DNA of 41,250 nucleotides from Acidobacteria bacterium UBA7540. GTDB lineage: Bacteria > Acidobacteriota > Terriglobia > UBA7540. The stretch is from positions 31,566-72,815 of the forward strand of contig DLMI01000011.1 in NCBI GenBank assembly GCA_002478145.1, written 5' to 3'. The notes under the pieces were generated by a model. The model was not told the origin of the DNA. It saw only the letters and a program-made list of their open reading frames with translations, and searched no databases. Both the position numbers and the translations under genes were made by a program. Positions 34,508 through 41,250 of this stretch are shown in pieces (position 1 is the stretch's first letter; the number at the start of each line of letters is the position of its first letter).

Positions 34508-35470
34508 ATGAAGAAAGTCCTGGTAGCAATAATTCTTCTAGTCATTGTTTTGTCATTGAGTCATCTGGCAGCAGGCCAGGCCGGCTCCAGCAGCCTGGAT
34601 ACCGATCTGATCCAAGCCGCCCACCGAGGCGACGCTGCGGCCGTCCAACAGCTTCTCCAGAAGGGCGCCAACGTCGAGGCCAAGGACAACTTCGGCGGCA
34701 CGGCGCTGCTCCACGCGGCCTTCTGGGGCAGGACCGAGGTCGTAAAGCTGCTGCTGGATAAAGGCGCCAGCATCGAGGCCAAGGACAACGAGGGCTTCGC
34801 GGCGCTGCGCTGGGCGGCCTCCGGGGGCCAAACCGAGATGGTGAAGCTGCTACTGGAAAAAGGCGCCAACCTCGAGGCCAAGGATGAAAATGGCAAGACG
34901 GCGCTGTTCTGGGCGGCCGAGTTTGGGCAGACCGAGGTGGTGAAGCTGCTGTTGGAAAAAGGCGCCAACCTCGAGGCTAAGGACAACGACGGCGAGACGG
35001 CGCTGCGCTGGGCGGCTGACACAAGCCAGACTGAGGTGGTGAAGCTGCTGTTGGATAAAGGCGCCAACCTCGAGGCCAAGGACAACAGCGGCTCCACGGC
35101 GTTGCTCCGGGCGGCCGGCGGCGGCCATACCGCGATGGTAAAGCTGCTGCTGGACAAAGGCGCCAAGATCGAGACCAAGGGCAAAGACGGCGACACGGCG
35201 CTGCTCCACGCGGCCTACCGCGGCGAGGGCGAGGTGGTGAAGCTGCTGCTGGGTAAAGGCGCGAACACCGAGGCCAAGGATGACATCTACGGCAACACGG
35301 CGCTGCTTTGGGCGGCCTCAAATGGCAAGACCGAGATTGTGAAGCTGTTGCTGAATAAAGGCGCCAACCTCGAGGCCAAGGACAGCAACGGCAAGACGGC
35401 GCTGGAGCTGGCAACCTCCGGGGGCGATACCGAGGTTGTGAACCTGCTGCGGGAGAAAGGCGCCAAATGA
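34508..35470 (+). CDS. Exported ankyrin-repeat protein
   Basis: This 320-residue protein starts at 34508 after GGAGGAAACA. A signal peptide (KKVLVAIILLVIVLSLSHLA) is followed by nine ankyrin repeats of 33 residues from about residue 30 to the end, each near the pattern GxTALxWAAxxGQTEVVKLL then LxKGANLEAKDN. The repeats are very alike, pointing to recent internal duplication; the last is truncated. Ankyrin arrays bind proteins; the partner is unknown. The protein starts a plus-strand run of exported proteins, one of which (37055-38110) also carries ankyrin repeats. Its stop overlaps a small downstream frame (ATGA). Confidence 0.92.
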   Translation: MKKVLVAIILLVIVLSLSHLAAGQAGSSSLDTDLIQAAHRGDAAAVQQLLQKGANVEAKDNFGGTALLHAAFWGRTEVVKLLLDKGASIEAKDNEGFAALRWAASGGQTEMVKLLLEKGANLEAKDENGKTALFWAAEFGQTEVVKLLLEKGANLEAKDNDGETALRWAADTSQTEVVKLLLDKGANLEAKDNSGSTALLRAAGGGHTAMVKLLLDKGAKIETKGKDGDTALLHAAYRGEGEVVKLLLGKGANTEAKDDIYGNTALLWAASNGKTEIVKLLLNKGANLEAKDSNGKTALELATSGGDTEVVNLLREKGAK

Positions 35471-35562
35471 AGTTCGACAGCGGCGTGGTGAATGCGGTGC
35501 GGGACCCGAACGTTAACGCTATGGGTCTGACGCCCGCCAGCGTGACCCCGTACAAGAAGTAG
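35467..35562 (+). CDS. Possible 31-residue small protein
   Basis: ATG overlaps the ankyrin gene stop as ATGA, and the frame runs 31 codons (MKFDSGVVNAVRDPNVNAMG at the start, ending in two Lys). There is no hydrophobic segment. It may be a true coupled small gene, the tail of a lost ankyrin gene, or chance. Confidence 0.25.
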   Translation: MKFDSGVVNAVRDPNVNAMGLTPASVTPYKK

Positions 35563-35598
35563 GCGCGAAGAGTTGACCTTCGCGCCTTGGAGGAGAAA

Positions 35599-36978
35599 AT
35601 GAAAAGACATTTGTTTGCGGCGGTTCTTCTCGGGTTGGCCGTGGTGGTCATGAGTTCCCCAGCCGCGTTCGCGCAAGGCAGCGGGAAGCCCACGGGCGGA
35701 ACTCAGTGCTTTATAGGCGGTAAATGGGTATTCGTTCCCTCCGGGGGCTGCCCGGCTGGCGGCGGAAATCCGAGGGTCAATCAGCCCAGCCAGCCACCCC
35801 CCGACAATTCCGCAGCGGCAGCCGAAGCCGAACGCCAGCGGCAACAAGAAGCCGAACGGCGAAAGGTTGAGGCCGAGCGGCAGAGGCAGCAGGAGATCGA
35901 AGCGCAAAGGAAGCACGATGAGGAAGAAGCCAAGCGCAAGCAAGAGGAATTCGAGCGGAAAAAGCGGGAAGCGCTGAGCAGCATGAAGGGCATTTCCGAA
36001 AACGAACTGGGGCTGAAAGGCGCTGGAGCGGGTGATCTCGGGCTCAAGGACATTGGCGACACCGGCGGAGGCGGCCTCGGCCTCAAGGATGCTCTTAACT
36101 CGCCCTCGCCACACAAAGGGATTGAGCGTCAATACACATACGCCGGCAATGGACTAATTGCAGGGACCTCCTGGTCGCTCTACGCGAGCCGCAAGCCCGG
36201 CGAGCCGGAGCAGCGCATGTGCGATGCCATCAAGCATCAAGCCAAGCTCGCAAGGTCGTCCTACGATCTGGGAGTGGACTGCACCCGCTATCAATTTGTT
36301 CTGGGCATGGCGGCTTCGCTTGATTGGTCCACGGACCTGAAGAGTCGCGTGGTATTCGACGAGCTGACCAACGGCCAGTTCTCCGCCAACGAGCAGAGCC
36401 TTTATGACAAGCTCCGGGGCAAACAATTCGACGAGTTGGGATGCCACAGCAACGGCGCCATGATCTGCCTGGCCGCACTCGAGAATGAGGACATCAAAGC
36501 CGAGCATGTTGTGCTTTACGGTCCGCAGGTGACGCGGGAGAGCCTCGAGATGTGGGACAAGTTGGTGCGCTTCAGACGCGTGAAATCCGTCAAAGTCTAT
36601 ATTAACGAAAATGACATCGTTCCCGGGGTTTCCATCGCCTTTGCGGACTTAAAAGAGACGCAGGCGCACCAGGTTGTTGGAGCAGCGGTTTCACCAGGTG
36701 GTTATGGTGCCGCCAAGGTGATCGAGGAAGCTCCACTTTTTGAGATCGACTCGCTCAAGCGCACCATCAACGAGACAAGCCCGAGGCTTCTGGTTGAGAC
36801 ATTTCCTTGCGCGCGCGACCGGCTTTCGTTCGAATGTCACGCGATGTCGATGTACAAGTCAAAGGTGAATTGCACTGGTAAGTCCTCGGGAAAGGCGGTG
36901 CCAGGGACCGCGCTTCACGGCAAGGACGAGCTTCCCGAACCACCCATGCCCTGTGAGGCCATCGGAAGCAAGCCATGA
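35599..36978 (+). CDS. Exported protein with coiled coil, LGLK motif and hydrolase-like domain
   Basis: From the ATG at 35599 (GGAGGAG upstream) the product has 459 residues: a signal peptide (HLFAAVLLGLAVVVMSSPAA), a short Cys domain (TQCFIGGKWVFVPSGGCPAG), a long charged coiled coil (about 72-130, rich in ERQRQQEAERRK), then three LGLK motifs (NELGLKG, GDLGLKD, GGLGLKD). The C-terminal domain (about 185-400) resembles an alpha/beta hydrolase: YTYAGNGLIAGTSW, then the elbow ELGCHSNGAMICLAAL with S284 as possible nucleophile. Catalytic acid and base are not certain. It might be a surface or secreted lipase/esterase; this is inferred. Confidence 0.65.
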   Translation: MKRHLFAAVLLGLAVVVMSSPAAFAQGSGKPTGGTQCFIGGKWVFVPSGGCPAGGGNPRVNQPSQPPPDNSAAAAEAERQRQQEAERRKVEAERQRQQEIEAQRKHDEEEAKRKQEEFERKKREALSSMKGISENELGLKGAGAGDLGLKDIGDTGGGGLGLKDALNSPSPHKGIERQYTYAGNGLIAGTSWSLYASRKPGEPEQRMCDAIKHQAKLARSSYDLGVDCTRYQFVLGMAASLDWSTDLKSRVVFDELTNGQFSANEQSLYDKLRGKQFDELGCHSNGAMICLAALENEDIKAEHVVLYGPQVTRESLEMWDKLVRFRRVKSVKVYINENDIVPGVSIAFADLKETQAHQVVGAAVSPGGYGAAKVIEEAPLFEIDSLKRTINETSPRLLVETFPCARDRLSFECHAMSMYKSKVNCTGKSSGKAVPGTALHGKDELPEPPMPCEAIGSKP

Positions 36979-36979
36979 T

Positions 36980-37054
36980 TGCCGGGTGCTCCTGCCCTTT
37001 CGCGCAGCGAAGGTTTGGGTACCCCAAAACACGCAGTACTCAGGAGGATAAACC
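36980..37054 (+). repeat. Duplicated leader, copy 1
   Basis: GCCGGGTGCTCCTG, CGCGCAGCGAAGGTT, then CGCAGTACTCAGGAGGATAA precede the start. The same blocks occur at 38146-38216 before the next paralogue. Confidence 0.65.
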
Positions 37055-38110
37055 ATGAAGGCAAGAACGATTCTTTCCGGAACCCTACTCTTTCTGCCGT
37101 TATTCGCAATCGTCATCCCCACGCGGGCGCAGTCCGACAACCCGCAGCAGACGCTCGACCAGTACGTCGCCGATCTTCAGAAAAACCCTGACGACACGGC
37201 GCTGCGGGAGAAGATCATCAAGCTGGCGCTGGAGATGAACCCCCCGCCGGCGATGCCGGAGGAGGCGAAAAGACATATGAATCGGGGGATGGCAGCAGCC
37301 GAGGATGCAAAGAACGACAATGACTTCAAGGACGCCATCAAAGAATTCCAAAAGGCAGTGAATAGCGCACCGTGGCTGGGCGTCGGTTATCGCAATCTTG
37401 CGGTCATGCAGGATAAGGTCGGCCAATACTCTGGGGCGGTGCAAAACCTAACGTTTTATCTTTTGACACAGCCTTCAACGCCAGACGCAGAGGCGGCGAA
37501 AGCACTGATGGAGAAGGTTGAGTACCGGAAAGATAAGGCGGTAGCGAAAGTCGCAGCCACGAAGGAATTGTTTGAAGCCTTCGGCTTCACCGGAAAGCCC
37601 GGGCCTGTAGAACTCCGCCGTGGTCGCGTAAGCGAATATGACGTGCGGGCAGCAATAGAAAAAGGGGCGGATGTAAACGCCAAGCCTGAGGGCATAGACT
37701 ACACGGCTTTGGTATACGCGGCAGTGTGCTGTCAGGCGAACATTGTGCGGCTCTTACTCGAAAACGGTGCGGTCGCCAAGGACGGGGATGCATTAAACCA
37801 GGCCGTTAATTGCGAGGATGTGGACATGGTCAAGCTGCTGATTGACAAGGGCGCAGACGTGAATGCGAAAGTCCATGATGGAGAAACCGCGTTGATGGCG
37901 GCGGCCCAGAACGCCGATCTGGACATCGTGCGACTCCTGCTCAAGGAAGGTGCGGATGTACATGCCAAGGATAATAGGGGCCTAACAGCCCTAAGACGCC
38001 TGGTCGAAGAGGGTGGGAACGGGTTCTGGCCCGAAAGTCGGAAATCCCAATTTGAGCGCGATAAGCCCGAAGTCATTCGTCTTCTTAGACAAGCCGGAGC
38101 GGAAGAGTAG
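37055..38110 (+). CDS. Exported TPR-ankyrin fusion protein
   Basis: This 351-residue protein (start after AGGAGGATAAACC) has a signal peptide (ILSGTLLFLPLFAIVIPTRA), the module TLDQYVADLQKNPDDTALRE then KIIKL, a TPR-like region (about 70-150, FKDAIKEFQKAVNSAPWLGV), and a C-terminal ankyrin domain (about 185-350: AAIEKGADVNAK, IVRLLLENGAV, MVKLLIDKGADVNAKVHDGE, IVRLLLKEGADVHAKDN). The first 75 residues are nearly identical to those of the next two proteins, but the C-terminal part is unrelated, suggesting domain exchange. It should act in the periplasm or outside. Partner unknown. Confidence 0.85.
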   Translation: MKARTILSGTLLFLPLFAIVIPTRAQSDNPQQTLDQYVADLQKNPDDTALREKIIKLALEMNPPPAMPEEAKRHMNRGMAAAEDAKNDNDFKDAIKEFQKAVNSAPWLGVGYRNLAVMQDKVGQYSGAVQNLTFYLLTQPSTPDAEAAKALMEKVEYRKDKAVAKVAATKELFEAFGFTGKPGPVELRRGRVSEYDVRAAIEKGADVNAKPEGIDYTALVYAAVCCQANIVRLLLENGAVAKDGDALNQAVNCEDVDMVKLLIDKGADVNAKVHDGETALMAAAQNADLDIVRLLLKEGADVHAKDNRGLTALRRLVEEGGNGFWPESRKSQFERDKPEVIRLLRQAGAEE

Positions 38111-38145
38111 CCCTTCACGTGGAGGAAGTTATGAAGGGACCTTTA

Positions 38146-38216
38146 CTTGCCGGGTGCGCCTCGCGCAGCGAAGGTTGGGAGGGGCGGGAACATGCAGTAC
38201 CAAGGTGAGTAAAACC
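38146..38216 (+). repeat. Duplicated leader, copy 2
   Basis: GCCGGGTGCGCCTCGCGCAG, CGAAGGTTGGG and GCAGTACCAAGG match the leader at 36980-37054 with small differences. Confidence 0.65.
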
Positions 38217-39179
38217 ATGAAGACAAGAATGATTTTTTCCGGAAATCTACTTATTCTGGTGTTGTGCGCAATTGTCATTCCCGCGCGGGCGCAGACGGCC
38301 AGCTCGCAGCAAACGCTCGACCAGTACGTCGCCGACCTCCAGAAAAACCCTGACGACACGGCGCTGCGCGAGAAGATCATCAAGCTGGTCCAGGAGATGA
38401 AGCCTGCTCCGGCTATCCCGGAGGAGGCACGCGAGCACTACGTAATGGCGACGACCTTCGCGCAAAAGGCGAAGGACGACACGGAGAAGGCGAAGGGCGA
38501 GAGCGAGTTAAGGCAGGCAAACAGCGGGTTTGAGCGCGCCATCGAGCAGTATAAAGCGGCTTTGGTGGCCGCTCCCTGGTGGGCAGATGCGTACAAGAAG
38601 CAGGCGCTCGCCCAGGAGGCGGCGGACCGATACGACGATGCCATCGCCAGCCTGAACCTGTACCTGCTGACCCAACCTGCCGACGCCCGCGACGCCCAGG
38701 ACGAAATCTACAAGGTCAAGGCGCTGAAGCAGTCGGCCGAAGAAGATAAGGAGTTGGCGGCAAAAGAAGCAGAAGCCAAGGCAAGGGAATCCAGTCCGGA
38801 AGCAATAGCGGCAAGGAAGCAAGCGGAGTTCGACGCCTTTCTGGCTAAAATTGACGGCCGAAGATACACATGGCAGAGGGGCCACGGAGTGGGGCCTTTG
38901 GCAATAGACGTAAGGGGGAGATTCCTCGTAACGGGACAGATCGACACGAGAATGGCAAATGGGGAGTTTCACCCAGGTTTTGAAAAATGGGGACCTGATC
39001 CCGTTGCCATCCAAGGTTTCGAAACCACCGTGCCGTTGCCCAACCCTGGGTATGCCCCAGGAATTGCTTATCACACGGAAGCTACCTTCATAATTAGTGA
39101 AGATGGCTACAGTGTGACTTGGCGAACCCGGTTTAGTGATGGGAACACAAACGATATGGTTTTCCTCTGGCAAAGATAA
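38217..39179 (+). CDS. Exported TPR protein with C-terminal FLWQR domain
   Basis: From the ATG at 38217 the product has 320 residues: signal peptide (IFSGNLLILVLCAIVIPARA), the shared module TLDQYVADLQKNPDDTALRE, TPR repeats (about 90-165, FERAIEQYKAALVAAPWWAD, then YDDAIASLNLYLLTQP), a charged helix (AAKEAEAKARESSPEAIAAR) and a C-terminal beta domain starting DGRRYTWQRG and ending FIISEDGYSVTWRTRFSDG then FLWQR. The same end is found in the next gene. I recall similar TPR-plus-DGRRYT proteins in other environmental bacteria, none with a known role. Confidence 0.82.
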   Translation: MKTRMIFSGNLLILVLCAIVIPARAQTASSQQTLDQYVADLQKNPDDTALREKIIKLVQEMKPAPAIPEEAREHYVMATTFAQKAKDDTEKAKGESELRQANSGFERAIEQYKAALVAAPWWADAYKKQALAQEAADRYDDAIASLNLYLLTQPADARDAQDEIYKVKALKQSAEEDKELAAKEAEAKARESSPEAIAARKQAEFDAFLAKIDGRRYTWQRGHGVGPLAIDVRGRFLVTGQIDTRMANGEFHPGFEKWGPDPVAIQGFETTVPLPNPGYAPGIAYHTEATFIISEDGYSVTWRTRFSDGNTNDMVFLWQR

Positions 39180-39190
39180 GGAGTCATTCC

Positions 39191-40111
39191 ATGAAGACAA
39201 GAACGATTTTTTCCGGAACCATACTTATTCTGCTGTTGTGCGCAATCGTCATTCCCGCGCAGGCGCAGACAGCCAGCCCACAGGAAACGCTCGACCAATA
39301 CGTTGCCGACCTTCAGAAAAGCCCTGACGACACGGCGCTGCGGGAGAAGATCATCAAGCTGGTGCTGGAAATGAGCCCTGCGCCCGAGACGCCGGCCGAG
39401 GCCAAGAGGCATATGTCGCGCGGCGTGGCAGCCGTGGAAGATGCCAAGACCCCCGACGACTTCAAGGACGCCTGCAACGAGTTCCGGCAGGCGACCACGC
39501 TGGCTCCCTGGCTGGCGGACGCTTACCGCAATCTCGCCATCGCCCAAGATAAAGCCGGAATGTACGACGAGGCCCTGGCCAGCCTCCGTCTGTACCTCCT
39601 CACGAAGCCGTCATCGTCCGACGCGGACTGGGCCGAAGACCTGAAGTCCAAGGTCGAGTACCGCAAGGAGAAAGCAGCGAAAGAAGCAGAAGCCAAGGCG
39701 AAGGAATCCAGTCCGGAAGCAATAGCGGCAAAGAAGCAAAACGAGTTCGACGAGTGGCTCAAGAAGCTGGATGGCAGGAGATATACCTATACCCCTCCAA
39801 ACCCAGGGGCGGCAACCAGCGTAATAGACATAAGGGGAGGGCTTCTCACGTGGGGAACGATCTTTCCCCCGGGTTATGCCGGCGGCGAAGGCTACCGGCC
39901 TGATTACTACGCCAACCATATTAGGATCCGTAGCCGGGAGATTACGGTGCCGGTACCCGAGGTGGCCGAGAGAGCGCGAAGATCCGGTCTGGAGGTCTGG
40001 ACACTGTCGCTCGCGTTCATAATCAGCGAAGACGGCGACAGTGTAATCTTTCATGGCCTGCTTTCTGATGGCAGCACAGGGAATGATACTACTTACTTCT
40101 GGCAAAGATAA
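39191..40111 (+). CDS. Exported TPR protein with C-terminal FLWQR domain (paralogue)
   Basis: This 306-residue paralogue starts 11 bp after the previous gene, with AAGGAG upstream. Signal peptide and module (TLDQYVADLQKSPDDTALRE) nearly match both previous genes. The part KRHMSRGVAAVEDAKTPDDF resembles the TPR-ankyrin protein, while the end (DGRRYTYTPPNPG, FIISEDGDSVIFHGLLSDGS, YFWQR) resembles the preceding protein. It therefore looks like a mosaic of its two neighbours. The spacing implies one transcript. Confidence 0.84.
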   Translation: MKTRTIFSGTILILLLCAIVIPAQAQTASPQETLDQYVADLQKSPDDTALREKIIKLVLEMSPAPETPAEAKRHMSRGVAAVEDAKTPDDFKDACNEFRQATTLAPWLADAYRNLAIAQDKAGMYDEALASLRLYLLTKPSSSDADWAEDLKSKVEYRKEKAAKEAEAKAKESSPEAIAAKKQNEFDEWLKKLDGRRYTYTPPNPGAATSVIDIRGGLLTWGTIFPPGYAGGEGYRPDYYANHIRIRSREITVPVPEVAERARRSGLEVWTLSLAFIISEDGDSVIFHGLLSDGSTGNDTTYFWQR

Positions 40112-40171
40112 GAGCGTACCGCGATGCGCTACCTCCTTCCTTGCCGCGGCCGCCGACCTAGGAGGAAAACA

Positions 40172-40675
40172 ATGAAACGTCTAGGCATCCTTATCGCTAT
40201 CATCATGGCTGCATTGTTCCTCAGCGCTTGCATCCGCCCAGACTGGAAGTATTCAGAGCCGGTCTCGCTGAACCGCAAGGCACGGGCCTGCTTCAGCCAA
40301 GGCGGCGACCTCTGGGCGAGGGGCGACTGGAAAGGGGCAATCGTTGAATACCGCAAGGCAGAAGAGCTAGACCCGGACAATGCGGCTATCCATATCCGCC
40401 TTAGCTGGGCGCTTTTGTGGACGGACGACTGGGATGGTGCGATTACGGAGGGACGCACGGCGCTGCGCCTGGACCCCAACAACCGCAAAGCTCCCGAGGT
40501 CCATGGGTACATTGGTACGGTCCTGGAGCACAAGGGCGACCTTTGCGGCGCGTTGAAGGAATATCGCACGGGCTATCTGATTGCCCCCGTCTTCGGCAAG
40601 ATTGAAACGGACTACAAGCGGCTGACAGACATGCATTTGACCTGCCCGCCCGGACAGGAGGGGAAGAAACCATGA
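40172..40675 (+). CDS. TPR lipoprotein
   Basis: From the ATG at 40172 (AGGAGGAAAACA upstream) the product has 167 residues: a lipoprotein signal (GILIAIIMAALFLSAC, lipidated Cys near residue 20) and three TPR units (about 40-145: GDLWARGDWKGAIVEYRKAE, then LSWALLWTDDWDGAITEGRT and HGYIGTVLEHKGDLCGALKE). TPRs bind partner proteins, so it may anchor or assemble the neighbouring exported proteins at a membrane. An ATG at 40124 is in frame but would put the signal too far inside. It overlaps the next gene by 4 bp (ATGA). Confidence 0.82.
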   Translation: MKRLGILIAIIMAALFLSACIRPDWKYSEPVSLNRKARACFSQGGDLWARGDWKGAIVEYRKAEELDPDNAAIHIRLSWALLWTDDWDGAITEGRTALRLDPNNRKAPEVHGYIGTVLEHKGDLCGALKEYRTGYLIAPVFGKIETDYKRLTDMHLTCPPGQEGKKP

Positions 40676-41118
40676 AATACCTGATTGCCGTTCTCACTGT
40701 TGCCCTTGTTGTGCTCCAGCAGCTTGCCGCACTCAACTGGGAGCACGTTGCCAAGAGACCCATTCCTTGGCAGCCGCCGGTTGCCATGATTGCAACCGCG
40801 CCGAAGGCCAGTATAGGAAGCACTGACAGGGAGAACTTCTTCACGCCGGGGCCGTGGGTTTATGACCCCAAGGCCGGGACGGTCAGCGCCTTTGTCCCGG
40901 CAGGCGATACCGGCGACACCGACTTCCAAAGCGGATTCGAGGTTGCCATAGTGACGACGAACTACTGGAAGCCAAGAATGGTCAGGGCCAACGGCCGGCT
41001 GATCGCAGGCTCGCCGAAACTTTATGAGTTCGTCCTGCGGCGTGCTCAAGGCGGAGACCAAGAGGCAAGGAATATGCTCGACCCATTGAGGTTAAAAAGC
41101 GGGTGGAGACCTCAATGA
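40672..41118 (+). CDS. Exported or membrane-anchored protein, unknown function
   Basis: This 148-residue protein starts with a hydrophobic signal or anchor (YLIAVLTVALVVLQQLAAL) followed by a soluble domain with no motif I recognise (FFTPGPWVYDPKAGTVSAFV, YEFVLRRAQGGDQEARNMLD). Start and stop both overlap neighbours as ATGA, so it is cotranslated with the TPR lipoprotein and perhaps with a small frame downstream. Confidence 0.7.
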   Translation: MKYLIAVLTVALVVLQQLAALNWEHVAKRPIPWQPPVAMIATAPKASIGSTDRENFFTPGPWVYDPKAGTVSAFVPAGDTGDTDFQSGFEVAIVTTNYWKPRMVRANGRLIAGSPKLYEFVLRRAQGGDQEARNMLDPLRLKSGWRPQ

Positions 41119-41202
41119 GCAAGAGAGTAGCAGCTATGAAGTGGAATCTTTGAATGCCTCATCTGCGGCATTCTGGCGGCCTCTATCGTCTTCATTACGT
41201 GA
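41115..41202 (+). pseudogene. Possible frameshifted small membrane peptide gene
   Basis: An ATG overlaps the previous stop, but the frame ends after 12 codons. A second start at 41136 would read MKWNL and, if one T of the run near 41151 were absent, continue ECLICGILAASIVFIT with a membrane-like segment. This could be a sequencing error, a true frameshift, or chance. Confidence 0.25.
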
Positions 41203-41211
41203 CCACCAGAA

Positions 41212-41250
41212 AGGCAGGTTTCAGGTGTCAGGTGTCAGGTGTCAGGGGCT
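41212..41250. repeat. Heptanucleotide tandem repeat, type GGTGTCA
   Basis: Units GGTTTCA GGTGTCA GGTGTCA GGTGTCA GGGGCT run to the window edge. The type matches 24900-24925 and, inverted, 23322-23358. Confidence 0.65.

Noticed and set aside
34561..35196. 211-codon frame on the minus strand rich in Ser/Leu
   Set aside because: Its periodic product is the antisense reading of the ankyrin repeats.

Overview
The window looks like a chromosomal segment of an acidobacterium (Acidobacteriota, probably class Terriglobia). This is inferred from gene content, moderately high GC, many secreted peptidases and Tat-exported sugar enzymes, and abundant intergenic repeats; no rRNA, tRNA or other taxonomic marker is present.

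Layout. 1-250: start of mrdA (PBP2), cut by the window edge. 493-6214: one M48 (Ste24-like) metalloprotease gene split by a 4,368-bp transposon at 1419-5786. The transposon has 48-bp imperfect terminal inverted repeats and an exact 7-bp target duplication, and carries an IS21-type istA/istB pair, two small accessory genes and an oppositely oriented lipoprotein gene. 6332-6957: a VapC/Phd toxin-antitoxin pair. 7130-7800: a dispersed repeat and palindromic DNA. 7801-11615: a fucose-isomerase-like protein and a prolyl oligopeptidase. 11881-14576: mreBCD, read on the minus strand toward mrdA but separated from it by more than 11 kb. 15509-16511: two coupled envelope proteins sharing a Cys motif. 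17316-19247: a membrane-anchored PpiD/SurA-like isomerase. 19595-25963: an M2 (ACE-like) peptidase, ArsS plus an AhpD-like partner (arsenosugar type), small membrane proteins and a secreted protein. 26357-27910: a DUF92/dolichol-kinase-like membrane protein whose frame has absorbed a palindromic repeat. 28070-29089: a secreted glycine-zipper-like protein. 30292-33742: Tat-exported sugar isomerase/epimerase, a truncated Gfo/Idh/MocA gene, a secreted protein and an enolase-superfamily dehydratase. 34508-41118: a plus-strand run of exported ankyrin, TPR and hydrolase-like proteins with visibly duplicated N-terminal modules and leaders.

How it fits together. The mre/mrdA genes serve cell elongation. 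The peptidases, PpiD-like chaperone and secreted proteins serve the envelope and periplasm. The sugar isomerases and the dehydratase suggest carbohydrate breakdown. The most unusual parts are the transposon-split protease, a three-copy family of short repeat elements with a shared promoter and periodic tail, several heptanucleotide tandem repeat types, the coding-region palindrome insertion, and the modular exported repeat-protein cluster at the right end.
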